Shown: positions 32,291-43,880 of the stretch, piece after piece
How the letters are laid out: each line of letters opens with the position of its first letter
Numbering within the stretch: the stretch's first letter is position 1
DNA from: Linyphia triangularis
Taxonomy: Eukaryota; Arthropoda; Arachnida; Araneae; Linyphiidae
Length of the DNA stretch: 64,000 nucleotides
Assembly: GCA_963978545.1 (NCBI GenBank)
Contig: OZ021729.1
Span: 93,092,466 to 93,156,465 of the forward strand
Direction: 5' to 3'
The notes under the pieces: generated by a model
What the model was told of the DNA's origin: nothing
Database searches by the model: none
Seen by the model: the letters and a program-made list of their open reading frames with translations, nothing else
Made by a program: the position numbers and the translations under genes

Positions 32291-34314
32291 TTTTACCTTT
32301 TTATATGAATTGAAGAACGATAAAAAAGTTAATTTTTGCTTCTTAGGTTAACTGTAATTGTATGTAAAATAGTTTATTTTTGTTCATTTTAGTTTGACAT
32401 TTTACATTGTGGATAACACCGGTCTGCAAAAAAATGTTTTGTTTTTTTGCTGCATGAGATGCATTTGCTAAATATTATGTTTACCAGTCGACTAAATCCA
32501 AAAATGATCTCCATTTCTTCCCATCTCGTACAGATTTTTCGCAAAATACAAGGTGTTTGCATGAAAAAGCATAACACTAATGAAAAAAAAAACATTGAAA
32601 ACCACATGGAACTAAATATTTCTTATGATTCTCTATGCCTATGAAACCTTTTCTTCTTTTTAGTTTTTGTTCATCTTCCGTTTTCCATTTTTTGAATCCA
32701 TTTTCCATTTTGTATCCCGCTTCAGCTAACATGTTTGACGTCCTGTCTTCCTTGATAACGTCTCTCGAAATGAGGTTCCGGGTGACACTAGTTTTTATTT
32801 TTTAGTCTCAACCACAGCAATTTGGCAGCATCTTTCGAAAGGCTTAATTCTCTAACACCAAGTCATTAAACTAACTAGATTTCAGTTTAATGGCTTAGTG
32901 TTACAAAAACAAGTTTTTCAAGAAAACCTGTCGTGATGGAATTTTTTTAGTATTTTTTCCGGTTTTAGTGGGTAGAATTGTATAAGAAACAGTAAAAAAA
33001 GTCCTATGCGGATTGCAGATTTTTGGCTACACACCTGTGTAATAGATTAAAAGTTAAAAGCACTTTTTTTTTCTTTTTTTTTTTTTGCAGTTGTAGTTTA
33101 TTAAAATAGAAAGTTGAGTTAAATTAGATTCACCTGCTTATCATTATAGAATAGTTTCTGAAAATATGCTCTTTTTTTTTTTCCCTTTTTTTTTATGAAC
33201 TAGAGATGTGGAATATTGCACAACTCTCAATTACGCTATAATATTGGTCATTACATTCAGGTTTGTTATGTATTTCAGGTTTTCACTCATTTAAATAAAA
33301 ATGATCAGTTTGGCAATAATTTTTACAAAACTTTGGGCAAAAAAGTGCCCCAAAATAGCAAAATTGGCAATGTTATTCGATAGACATTCCATTGTTCTTT
33401 CTTGTGCGTGAAACAGATAAAAAGCAATTGTTGATGGGTGATGCTCAAGGACAGAGAACTCTGTGTTAAAGGCCCCTTTTTTTTCAATTTTTTACACTTT
33501 TATCGCAATTCTACAGGAATTTCGAAAGTGGAGACGCTTTAAACACCTTTAGAGGCATTAGCACAGAGATTTTAAGCAAAATCCTTAGAGCCATTTTTTA
33601 ACAATTGCTGAAAAACTCGATTTTTTCATGATTTCAATCGTATGCATGTGCCCGATTTTGACGAAAAACCTTAAATGGCCTTTTCCCATGGCCCACTAAT
33701 CCGCACACAAAATTTGGACATCGTAGGTCAGTTTGTCGGGAGCTATGCTGCCACTTTTTTTTTTTTTTAAACTGAATGCTATACTTCTATTATACTGTGC
33801 AAACATAAGGGTGTAATTGAAAGTAAAAAGTTATGTGAAATTTGCATCGTATCGCTTGAAATTTTACTTGTGAGCTGTACCATGTCTGAATAATAGGGTC
33901 CTCATAAAATGTTAAAAATATTAATCGAGTGAAAATAATAGTACATTATTAAGAACTAATGTTTCTTAAGCATTGTTTTAAGATGACGTTTAGTTTCTTG
34001 TGAACTCAATGCCATTTTTATAAATGAAAGGTAGTTTCCATTAAAATGGGTCTTGAAAATGTAGAGTAATCCTAGGGTTGTTGACAGCCATTATTAACCT
34101 GATTTAATTGTGTCATATTAAAATGCTAGAAAAGTGATTTGAGCTCCCTATGCCATGACATTGGACTCATTGAGTGAACCGGTTTTACTGATATGTGGCA
34201 GATTCTCGGTATTACTTAAAATTGAAACTCGCATATATTTAAGTGGTTATCAACATTAGTTCAGGAGAATGCTGTCCCGAGGTATATAAAGGCTCACATT
34301 GTAGAACAAAGTTG
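32291..34314. other. AT-rich intergenic DNA
   Basis: T-rich runs lie at 33066-33089 and 33171-33193. The short ORFs on each strand at 32389-32644 are mutual shadows. No gene is seen. Confidence 0.45.
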
Positions 34315-35097
34315 CAGTCAAACCTCGTTAACGCAAAGTACAATGAAACGTTCATCTAATCGCAACATTTGACATCATGCTCAAGATGAACAAAAAATTT
34401 GGTCTTTAAACCAATTTCATTTAGATTAAACCATGTCCTAATGCTTTAAACAATTTAAAAGAGGTTGACACATTTTTAAAAAAAAGTTTAACTTAAATCA
34501 ATAACAGACTTCTTAAAATTACAAGTTATTGGTATATTCATTTACTTTGTTTTGTTCCTAATGTTAAATTATTGAACTATATATAAACTCTGCAATGTAA
34601 ATATCTCTTCTCTGGGAACATTGAAGGTAATGAAATGGCAGACCAATCAGCAAAACATGGTTCTGAAATGCATTTTGTCGGACCTGTTTTGGTCATCATG
34701 AGTTCTATCAAACCTGGCTTCAATCTCAAGATCTAAGACAAGCCAATCTACAGTGTGCTAGATAAAAGAAGACATCTTAACCTGTTAGGTGACCCACTAT
34801 GCATGTTTTGTGTGACTACTACTCTGCCCAACGCTTTGAACATCTGGGAAATGTTCCAATCAGGTCTATACTAAAATTTATTTCGGCGTCTTCTTTAGGG
34901 GGCTTCAGTACAATAGACTGTGCTGGTACTCGGTAGAGTCACCCCAATCATAAGTCATAAATGTTCAAGAAAACAGTTGTATTAAATGCACATATAGCTA
35001 GTAGTTTAAATCTACATTAATTAGATGGAAAAGAATGTTTACTCGAAATTTGGTTAGCACGTCAAATTGCTGCAGCCGCGTTAACGAGGTATGACTG
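34315..35097. mobile_element. Tigger-like element with captured LINE fragment
   Basis: The ends CAGTCAAACCTCGTTAACG and CGTTAACGAGGTATGACTG are an inverted repeat with one mismatch. The CAGTCAAACC opening is Tigger/pogo-like. No TA duplication survives (TG left, TT right). The interior holds a LINE RNase H piece and no Tigger transposase. Confidence 0.65.
34610..34900 (+). pseudogene. LINE RNase H C-terminal fragment
   Basis: The plus strand reads NIEGNEMADQSAKHGSEMH and then FVGP, the conserved IxGNExAD box near the end of LINE RNase H domains. After a frame change it reads LLGDPLCMFC, resembling the C-terminal CxxC tail. It is the part missing from the LINE at 1600-3465, although I cannot show the two are one family. 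Stops and shifts make it dead. Confidence 0.7.
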
Positions 35098-35931
35098 TTC
35101 TGTTGCATAAAATTTGGAATGATTCCTTCTATGTGAAAATATTATCTAGTCGTCTTGTATATTTTCCTTCTAATTTTATTGTTCTTCATAGTGATATATT
35201 TTATTATTGTAAAACAAGTGGTCGAAATATTTCTCTGAAGGCTTAATTATATCTGACAGGGAGCAAAGTTGTATCCTATCTCATGTACTATGAATTCATA
35301 TCAGAATGTTTTCAAAGGAAGTAAGGATATGTTATACCCTGAATAACTTTGTAGAAAACCTGGAAATTTGGTACGAAAAATATCACTTAATTGAAATGAC
35401 ATAAATTAAAAACTCGAAAATAGTGTCTAATATATTTTGTTTTATATTTAAAATCCTTACGTCAATGCATATGCTTTTGCTATTTTCATTTATAATAGAT
35501 TAAATGAAAACAATTTATGTCATTTTATTAAGTGATCGTCAAATGTCAAGGTTATATACAAAATAGTTTCCAAATGCTGCTAGAAGATTGTATCCTTACT
35601 ACTTCAAATGCAGAATCCACTGCTGGTAAATGTAACAGCTCTGAACATTCATTCAAAGTGAGCAAAAAGCTTGTGTTTCCATCGAAGGATGGAGTATGTG
35701 ATTTTTATCCTAATTTATAAATGCATTCCACGATTTGTGTTGTCGGAAATTATTTTGCTACATCCTCCCTTCCCTCAAAGTTATACTTGAAATAAAAAAA
35801 AGGGGTTTTTTTTCCTTATGTCAATTCTGATTGAACTTTTTGTGTTCCTTTATTTCACTCCCCGTCACAAGTTCTCATAACATTTCCCTCACTTCTTTTT
35901 TTTAAAAAACGAAGCACATTTTTCTGATATT
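35098..35931. other. AT-rich gap
   Basis: A 62-codon ORF at 35532-35720 has no motif. Nothing else is seen. Confidence 0.4.
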
Positions 35932-36703
35932 AATTCCTTTATGTTAACTTCGATTTTGTGGGTGTGTTTGTCGGGTGGAGGTCCGACCATTCTGAAACTT
36001 GGCAGATAGATTCGATGTCGAGGACAATGCATTCTATCAAATTTGTAAATGCCTCTAAAAAGTTGCTTTTACGGAATACTGATACAGTGTTCATTGAAAG
36101 TGCTTAATATTTTTAACCTCATTTTCTCTTGAAAATGGTCCTTAATTTTAACTTGACAGCAATATTTATAAAAATGTTATTATCTGCTCCGGAATTGCCT
36201 GGTATATTTGCGCATCTTTGCAGTTTACGAGTACTATGAATGTGCCAAAGTACAGTACTTGTGGAAAATGGAAAAGTCTGTTCATAAGGCGACAAAATGC
36301 AAATTGTGCATAAAAGAGCGCGAGTTGCGAAGCAGCTGTAAAATCGCACATTAAAACAAATGGTCCTTGAAAAGTCATTGACTCTGTGATTTCAGTAGGA
36401 ACCCTGTAATAAACCACTTGCCGTCATCCAATCGAACTAAAATAGTATTTAACCTATCATTGAAAAAACACTTTCCCGTTGCCAAATTTTTTTAATAAAT
36501 TAATATTAAAACCGTTTAATCAATAATATAAAGATAGTTGGATTCACATTCATTTTTAAAGAATAAATTTTTAAAAGTAGTTTACCATATATTTTGCCAA
36601 TCGAGATGTTTTTAGTGTTTAAAATTAGATCCAAGCACACACTGACAACAGCGCTATGTTAATGAGTACAAAAATTGGCAATGCATACAAAGGATTTATA
36701 TTA
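35932..36703 (+). repeat. Dispersed repeat R1rep, copy with a nested short element
   Basis: Same order of landmarks as 24358-25304: TTCCTTTATGTTAACTTCG, ATGCATTCTATCAAATTTG, GCTTTTACGGAATACTGATA, CATCCAATCG, CACTTTCCCGTTGCC, and GGCAATGCATACAAAGGATTT at the end. The 322-bp insert 36085-36406 interrupts it. Confidence 0.65.
36085..36406. mobile_element. Short element with CAG(T/G)GTTC ends
   Basis: It begins CAGTGTTCAT and ends AGGAACCCTG, an imperfect inverted pair. It lies exactly where R1rep is continuous in the 24.5-kb copy, which proves an insertion. TCCTTGAAAA and TGCTTAATATTTTT words link it to the partial MITE at 23565-23730. An 8-bp duplication is not clear. Confidence 0.55.
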
Positions 36704-36745
36704 AAAACTTTATTTTTATGGGTTATATTATTTTTACTAAAATAT

Positions 36746-37192
36746 TGTTATGAATTTTTTCCACTGAGGCAATGATTGTGCAGTTTTTAAGATAAAAACT
36801 ACTATTTATTCACTTCAGAAAACTCACAGAATTTATTCAAAGGCAACAGTGTAATCACTGTTAAGCTTCAACACAAGCTTCAACAAAAACAACTTCGAAC
36901 ACAGCGATTATACAAGCTCACTCCAATAGGTAAACAAAGCGAACAGCTTTCATCGCAGTCCGAAGTCAATCTGAAAACTTTCCCGATCTCCGGTCTTATA
37001 TACTATGCGCGTAAGAACATTCCCGAAATTTCCAGCCAGTTCGTTGAAAAAGAAACATCTTGAAATTTCTCGATTGCTTTAGGTGTTGCCACCTTTTTCT
37101 AACCTGTATAATCGCTGCTGATAAATAAATTACAATAGAGTTTTAAAATATTACGTCACTATTTACACTATATACAGACAATTTGTGCAACA
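36746..37192 (-). repeat. Solo LTR of a second Gypsy family
   Basis: 447 bp from TGTTATG to GTGCAACA, flanked by ATAT on both sides (36742-36745 and 37193-37196). Its reverse complement matches the LTR at 45669: both carry ATACAGGTTAGA followed by AAAGGTGGCAACACCTAAA and GAGTCTTC/GAGTTTTC near the end. No internal region is present. It sits between two inverted copies of R1rep. Confidence 0.8.
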
Positions 37193-37439
37193 ATATATGA
37201 TAAAGATACTGTTTTATTGATGAAAGAAGCTTCTGATTCATGAGACAGCCCATGATTTTTTTAAACTCGCGTCTGTCCAACCATAACTTTGATGCCACTA
37301 CATCCCATCCACAAATAAATAATTTTTTGTCATTGCATTTAAAGAAACAAGCACAAATAAAAAAAGAATTTCACAAACTAAGCGAACACTGGCATTTTAG
37401 ATTTAATTAATGTAATCTATAAAAACAAAATTTTTAATA

Positions 37440-38060
37440 TCAATCCTTTATATGCATTGCCAATTTTTATGTGTGATTGCAACTTCTTGAGCTCAAATCG
37501 AGTTTTCATAGTGCTTGACCACTAAGAACAAAAGATTAATTCCAAAATGTTAATTAGTTTCTCTTTTGGCCCCCAAAACTTGATTGAATACATTGTCATC
37601 AACTAAGTCTATTTGCTAAGATTCGGCTCTATTGGATGACGTGCCCTCCGAAGATTTTGCCTAGTCAACCTTAATAGGGGAAGGTTTTAGTCATTAAATA
37701 TTGCCAAATTGAACATGTTAGCCTTGTAGCTAGATGATAGAACTTGTGAGTCTGGTGTGTGTAAAAACGGTGTTCCGAAATTTGATAGAAAACATTGCCC
37801 TCGATAATGAGTGCCAAGTTTCAAAGTCCGATTGGATGACGGGTTTATTACTAATCCCAAACACCATTTGGTGTATAAGAGATCGTTCAGTGGCATCCCT
37901 CAAAAAATGTATATCTTGACGACAACGAATCTGTCAAATTTCATCCCGATTAGATGACGGTTAATTAGGCCTCCTCGGATCTGCCCGACAAACAAAATCG
38001 AAGTTAATGTAACAGTTACAAACAAAGTTTGGAATATAAATCCTTTATTTGCCAATTTTT
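37440..38060 (-). repeat. Dispersed repeat R1rep, inverted copy
   Basis: It reads in the opposite sense to 35932-36703: ATCCTTTATATGCATTGCCA at the left, and AATCGAAGTTAATGTAAC near 38000. Another start of the same tip, AAATCCTTTATTTGCC, lies at 38037. GATTGGATGACGGG-type and TTTGATAGAAAACATTG blocks recur within it. Confidence 0.55.
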
Positions 38061-38290
38061 ATGGGCAATTTCTTGAGTTTTCATAGGATTCATTGCAGTT
38101 TTCATAGGAACCTGAACCAGTTGTAAATGTAATTATTGAAATGCAGAAATTAGTTTGTTCCAATGGAAACAAAACTACTCTTTTTGAGTTCTCACGAAAG
38201 AAACCTGTTTTGTTTATATATTACGGAGTATCACGAAAAAAAAATTCGGAAATTCAAAATTTCGAAAGTTGTCACTGGTTATATATATAT
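38061..38290. other. Short AT-rich gap
   Basis: No feature beyond a TATATATATAT stretch at the Gypsy insertion edge. Confidence 0.4.
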
Positions 38291-38912
38291 TGTTACGTGG
38301 GTGGGTTCGAAAGACTTGAAGCCAAAGCAGATCAAAACTTGCAGAAATTTATTCCAATATTACTTCAGAACTTCTCGTTCTAGTAGACTCAATACAGCTC
38401 TTTACACAACAATATAGCACAAAACAGCAGTTAAAAACTTGACAACACAACTACTAAAATCACCGCAAAAGACAATGCAATACAGTTCACTTTTGGAACT
38501 CTCTGAATGCTCGCTGAGAGACAACTAACTCGATCGCCCTATTTCTCTGTCTTATATGGGGGGGGGGGGGGAGATTTTGCGAAAATTCTAGAGATAGAAA
38601 TTTAGAGAGCCTTCCAGATCGTAGTTGAGGTACATGGGGACCGAAAATGTCGCCAAGTTCGGCGACATTTAGCTAATTCTCGCCAAAACCGTCGCTAACT
38701 TGGCTCTATCTCGCCAACTTAGCGAGAATGCCATTAACCATAATGTTAAATGGCCTGCTCCTTGTAAAACTTGTTTTCAAGCATTAAGAGACTCATTGCA
38801 GGAAAGCAAAAATAAAGAACTCTTGCACTTCCTTATGCGAAGTGTACATAAATTTTCCTTTTTACATAATTAATACTACGAAATATTTACAAATATACAG
38901 AAATTCGTAACA
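38291..38912 (-). repeat. Gypsy copy 2, left (3') LTR
   Basis: 622 bp from TGTTACGTGG to TTCGTAACA, homologous to 57085-57861 but shorter. It contains TCGCCAAGTTCGGCGACA-like inverted motifs and an 11-base G run (about 38558-38570). Confidence 0.85.
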
Positions 38913-39183
38913 TTGCCCCCCTCCTCAGGACTGCACGTCCTAGGCAGTACAGTTCCCGGAAAGGAAGGCTTACTTTCAAAGCAATAGTAAGCACTCTGTG
39001 TTCATTACTAAACTAAACACAGAAAGACACAAACATTACTAAATAAATAAATAAACTTAAAAATTTATATACACATGTGACCATGGTCTTAATAACTATA
39101 TAATCTTTATACATTAGGGGGATTACAAACTATAGCCATAGTAAGGGGCTAACCTGTCGTAATGAACGACTCTAGGTTTAGAA

Positions 39184-39617
39184 TTAAATGACTTACGGCT
39201 TCGGACCACGGTTGTGGACTGAGTAAGGACCATCCCAGTGAGACTGAAGTTTGGGAGAAAGTCCTTTTTGTCGTTTCGGGTTCCAGAGCCAAATCTTGTC
39301 ACCTTCGTAGAATTGATGTCCTGAAGTCTTCGTGTCGTATCTGGTCTTCATCTTATCCGTCGCCAAGTGGATTCGCTCTCGGGCAAAATTGTGCACAGCT
39401 TCAAACCCTGCATGAAGATCATCGACGTACTCCTCTGGCGATGAAGGTGCATCCGGAGGGCGACCAAACAACAGATCGCAAAGCAGACGAAGGTTACGAC
39501 CGAAGAGCATCTGGGATGGGGAATAGCCGGTAGTCTCGTGGACAGCGCTGTGATAGGCCAGAAGAAACAAAGGTAACTTCTTATCCCAGTCCTGTTGGTT
39601 TCTGGAAACCATCAGAG
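39184..39617 (-). pseudogene. Gypsy copy 2 integrase, C-terminal part
   Basis: A minus-strand open frame from SRNQQDWDKKLPLFLLAYHS through TTGYSPSQMLFGRNL and GDKIWLWNPKRQKGLSP to HWDGPYSVHNR, the GPY/F-type integrase end. It is cut at its N-terminus by the hAT insertion and its C-terminus diverges from copy 1 after GPYSV. In copy 1 the same protein continues to a VVHYDRLAPYYG end. Confidence 0.85.
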
Positions 39618-40837
39618 CAGGCCTGTAGCCAGAGGGGGGCTAGGTCTGGCATTGCCCGACCTGGAAAAATCTTCGCCCGTCCTGGAAAATTTTATCCCAA
39701 TCATTTGTTTTTACTTGTAAACCTTTATATCTATGATTGAATAGAAACGAACTTTTTGCTGCTGTAGATACCTTCGGTTGTAGCACAGCAACTTGCGAAT
39801 CTACCTTTTCTACTTTGACGGCCATAAATCGTCCCCAAAGAATGTCAATGGGCCACGAAAGGATGGCAAATCTAGTGTTTTTGGCATTTGAAGTAGAGAT
39901 AGAGTTTTGAAATTGCTTAATATGTGTAAAGATAGCAAATTGCAAATATACTAACATTTATCATTTTATTTTAGATTTTTTTATGCTGTGTATTTTAAAA
40001 AGTTTCAAAATGTTTAATATAAGACCAAGAATAGGAAAATGAATTTCTATTATTTTATATTATAATTAATAATATATGCAAAGAAATAGAAAAAAGGTTT
40101 TTATATTATAATAGTTTCTGATAAATTTTTCAGAGTATTGAGAATGACTGGAGAAAATAAAGGAAAATGCAATTCTATTAGTAATGTGTGTATATATATA
40201 TATATAAAGATATAGTTTTTATATAAAAATGTAAATAACTTTTTAATGCTGAAAGAAATTCTTAAAAGACAAGTTTGTTAAAGAGTTATGTAGCTGTTCC
40301 ACAAGACCAATGATAGGAAACTGTAATTTATTTAACAATATATATTTTTAAATATAAATGTAAGAACGGAACTTCAAAAAAAACTTTTTATGTTAAAAAA
40401 AACTTTTTATGTAAAAGTACTTTGTACTAATTTTTATATTTGTAATTATTTTTAAAGTAGATATTCTTAAATTGAAATGTGTGAAAAATTAAGAGATGGA
40501 GAAGCATAGAATATTTTAAAGGAATAGAATTGTATTAAATATACTTTAAAAAAATTTAAATTGAAAGTTTTGTGTTTATAAAAAAAAATTCTGGTGTAGA
40601 GTCTTTAAAAGAATTTAAAAAAATAACATTACATCAAAAATACAATAACAATGTTTTTTTTTTTTTGTTTTTTTTAAATATTTTTTTGTATATGTATTTC
40701 ATAAAGTGCTCTGATAAATACTCTTTTAAGTGTAATCAATTGTAAAAATTAATTGAAAACCAATTAAATAATTTATATTTATGCCCCTCCTGGGAAAAAT
40801 TTGGCCCGTCCTACAAACTTGGCTGGCTACGGGCCTG
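39618..40837. mobile_element. hAT-type non-autonomous element inside Gypsy integrase
   Basis: The inverted ends CAGGCCTGTAGCCAG and CTGGCTACGGGCCTG have one mismatch. They are flanked by CATCAGAG (39610-39617) and CATCAGTG (40838-40845), an 8-bp duplication with one mismatch. The empty site is visible in Gypsy copy 1 (CATCAGCG near 58596). It is 1220 bp and AT-rich. Subterminal GCCCGTCCTGGAAA-like words lie at the left, with related ones at the right. A 105-codon ORF (39640-39957, minus) shows no transposase motif. Confidence 0.9.
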
Positions 40838-41566
40838 CATCAGTGAATGGTTATTGAGGATGGTTCTGTTAAACCTCTCCACCATGCCATCCGACTGTGG
40901 GTGTAAAAGCGTCGTCTGCGTTTTGTCAATGCCAAGTAGATCACAAAGTCCTTTCATTACTGTAGAGGTAACATTCCTTCCTTGATCAGAATGTAACTGA
41001 CGAGGCACTCCAAATCTGGATATCCAGATCTGAACCATTACCTCTGCAACGGTGGTAGCCTCTTGATCAGGGATAGAATACGCTTCGGGCCACTTCGTAA
41101 AATAATCCATGACAACAAGGAGGTATCTGTTGCCGTCAGCAGATCTTGGCAGTGGTCTCAAGATGTCAAACGCAATCCGTTCAAAAGGCGCTCTACGTTG
41201 TAACGTTGCAGTTTTCCTCGACTACGTTTCTTCGGTCCTTTCAAGGCTGCACAGGCATCACATGATCGGCACCACTTCTCCACGTCAGCCCTCACTTTAC
41301 TCCAGTAGAACCGCTCTCGAACTCTTTGTAATGTCTTCATTACTCCGAAGTGGCCTCCAGTTGAACTGAAGTTCTTTAAGAACGTCTGTGACTCTGGATC
41401 TTGGAAGCAATAGCTGCCATCGGGATGTCTTTCCATCATCAAATTCGAACTTCCGGTACAACACGCCGTTTCGGATATGGAGAGAGTCCCAGAGGGCCCA
41501 ATATTGCTTTGTCGTTGGACTATAGATGGAAAAGTCCTGCCAAGTAAGTGTCGCATTCGAAGACTC
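40838..41566 (-). pseudogene. Gypsy copy 2 integrase, N-terminal and core part
   Basis: Two overlapping frames carry the integrase zinc-finger region (CRSCDACAALKGPKKR), the core with VVMDYFTKWPEAY, HSDQGRN and DGMVERFNRT (the acidic triad), and upstream the pre-integrase stretch LHIR-like. At least one frame change lies near 41160. The core stops at the hAT insertion. Confidence 0.85.
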
Positions 41567-41599
41567 CTGTCCGGCAGAGATCGCAGGAATATTATAGCA

Positions 41600-41813
41600 T
41601 TAACCTTTAACCATAACCTTAAATGGCATGTTCCTTGTAAAACTTGTTTTCCAGCATGATCCCTGTAGAACTCGTTTTCAAGCATTAAGAGACGCATTGC
41701 AGGAAAGCGAAGACAAAGAACCCTTGCACTGCCTTATGTGAAGCGTACATAATTTTTTCTTTTTACATAATTAATACTACGAAATATTTACAAATATATA
41801 GAAATTCGTAACA
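41600..41813 (-). repeat. Gypsy copy 2, remnant of right (5') LTR
   Basis: About 214 bp matching the right part of the left LTR (CATAACCTTAAATGGC, GAAACGAATTC-like text, TACGAAATATTTACAAATAT, AATTCGTAACA). The promoter-proximal part is gone. Confidence 0.8.
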
Positions 41814-41846
41814 AAATTTTACATACTTGTTTAGAGTACTTTTACC

Positions 41847-42280
41847 CCAGTCATTTTAGTCAAAAAATAGGTCAAATCTTGCACAAATTCCCATTGAGCT
41901 GAAATTTTGCAGATTGGCTCTATTTGATGCCCCTAAAAGTCCCCTACTCCCCCTTCGGCTTCCTGGTTTTTTAGGTGCTGAAATGCTGGAGCAGCTGTTA
42001 CGCACGAACGGTTTGTTGCATTGAGTACAAATAGAGCTCAAATGAAAGGTAAATAAATGGGCTTTAATTTAAATATAAATTTGATACCATTCATTAACTT
42101 ACAAATCGATAAAAGCCTGTCAAAGTCAAAAAACCGTGCATTTTTCTTTACTTTTCGATTTGAGTGCTTCTATTTTTAATAAATGATTTACACATTTGAC
42201 TTAAAACTATTCAACTCTTTTTCAGCTTTCTAGAACTATGTAAATATTCCATGTGCGATAAATAGTGGCAAGGATTTAAT
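41847..42280. repeat. Left long terminal inverted repeat
   Basis: 434 bp, roughly 85% alike by eye to the reverse complement of 44371-44808. The right arm has a few extra bases (for example after GATGCCC). Confidence 0.8.
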
Positions 42281-42687
42281 AAAAGTGACGCAATACAAGT
42301 TTTTTCATTTGACCATCAAGTGTCTGAGACTAAATGAGACTATTCCCATTCGGAATTGAAGGGTCATTGCACCAATTTAGCCACAAAAATTGGCTCCCAC
42401 CTTTTTAAAAAACATGTAAAATTAAAAAAACATGCGGAATCTGAAAGAACCCTGGGGTACCTTTGACCAGAAATGAGGGAAACAGGATTGATTTAGGAAG
42501 TTTCACAACTGTCCGGTTTTTTTTTTTTTTTTTTTTTTTAATGCTGATATCGCTGTTTGCTATGACTAATTTATTGATTGCTTATTGAAAAGTATCTCTC
42601 TTTTCCTTTTCATTGGTTTTTTCTGCTGCTAGTTAAAATAGAACTTAAGATTACACCCTGTTTAAAGACTGGTGCACAAAAGCAATC
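42281..42687. other. Non-coding spacer between left TIR and gene remnant
   Basis: AT-rich, with a 22-base T run at about 42518-42539. No feature beyond that. Confidence 0.4.
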
Positions 42688-43880
42688 ATGGACTGTGAAA
42701 ATTGCATAACCTGCGGATTCGCGTTGAAAGATACTGGTACTGTGACAGTTGGAGTAAAGCTGCAGCAACGCTTAAGACTACAAGCTCCCAACTAAGTGAT
42801 GGTTTGAAGGCAATTTTCAAAAGTAGTCTCATTGTTCATGTCGCTTGTAGGAAAAGTTATATTTGCCCCACTAGTATTCAAAAAGCTTTAAAAAATACAG
42901 TCTAAATTTCTAATAGATAGTGATAGCATTATTTTGCTACTCCCACCTTGTGTTTAACACGTAAATATTTTGAGGTTACGGTGGTCCTACAACTAAAGAG
43001 CAAGAACAAATTCGAAGAGCACGAAAACGGGAATGTGCGAACATAATAGTATATGACGCAAATGGTTACAAGCAAATATGAAGATTTTCTGTCAAATAGT
43101 GGCAATTAAACCATGCTCATACAACAACTACAAATTCGTCATGAATAGGAAGGAGTGGAAGTGAAAGAAGCTGTAGGAGATGCTGATGCCTTAATTGTTG
43201 CTACTGCTTTGGAAATATCTAAATGTAAGCGAAAGATGACAGTTGTTGCTACAGACAGTGATATTTTGACAATGCTAGTTGCTAGAATTCCAAATAAAGC
43301 AAACATTATGCTCCTTGTATCGAACGTCGGATCAAAAATTGCTAAATTGTACTATATTGTAGGTATACAGAGAAAGATTGGGGATGTGAAGAACCATATA
43401 CTTTTCACCCATTTTATGACTGGATGCGATACAACATCTGCACTGTACAATAAAAGAAAAAAGTATTCTATCTGAAAATTTTCAAATAAAGATAATGCTG
43501 GAAATTTTTAATTTGGCTGAAACAGATTGTGAAGGAGAAAAGCTCACTTCACAAATTTGGGTAACACTAGACGAGTTACATCAGAGATATAACCAAGTGG
43601 GCATTGACCACCACTTTTAAATTAGAAACTCTCCCTCCGCTGCGGTACATCATCATTCACTACCATCAAATACAACAGTGGTTAAGAAATGTTCTAGAAT
43701 GGGGATGGAAACTCTTAAATTAGTTCCTCAACCTACAATGTTACCCCCAGATGAACTGTTGTAAATTATATCCTGCAACTGTAAATCGAGTAGCAGGTGT
43801 GATTCCAGGAGAGCAGAACATCAATGCACAAATTTTTGTGGACAATGCCGAGGAATGTGCAAAAACAAATTCGTAGATAA
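42688..43880 (+). pseudogene. Decayed gene: N-terminal zinc motif, PIN-like core, Cys-rich tail
   Basis: Plus-strand blocks, in order: MDCENCITCGFALKDTG (CxxC pairs), a frame change, then SSLIVHVACRKSY (H-x3-C-R). A stop-rich stretch with KEQEQIRRARKREC follows. The longest open block (43155-43475) reads EAVGDADALIVATALEI, VVATDSDILTMLVARI and THFMTGCDTTSALYNK, with acidic residues spaced as in PIN/FEN-like folds. After more breaks come LPPTSAAVHHHS, EWGWK and Cys clusters (SCNC, QCTNFCGQCRGMC). I recall this order from a family common in arthropod genomes whose function is not established. It has at least three breaks. Its place between long TIRs suggests the family travels with a transposon. 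Confidence 0.65.

Larger units (their letters stand above)
38291..41813 (-). mobile_element. Gypsy element copy 2, internally deleted, hosting a hAT MITE
   Basis: It has a left LTR (38291-38912), a 3' non-coding part, the integrase region, and then a direct jump from the integrase/RT border (GAAGACTCC) to gag (TGTCCGGCAGAGAT) near 41566-41569. The TCCT shared by both sides marks a microhomology deletion that removed protease, RT and most of gag. A second jump near 41600 joins gag to a partial right LTR. The hAT insertion 39618-40837 splits integrase. It is dead. Confidence 0.88.
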
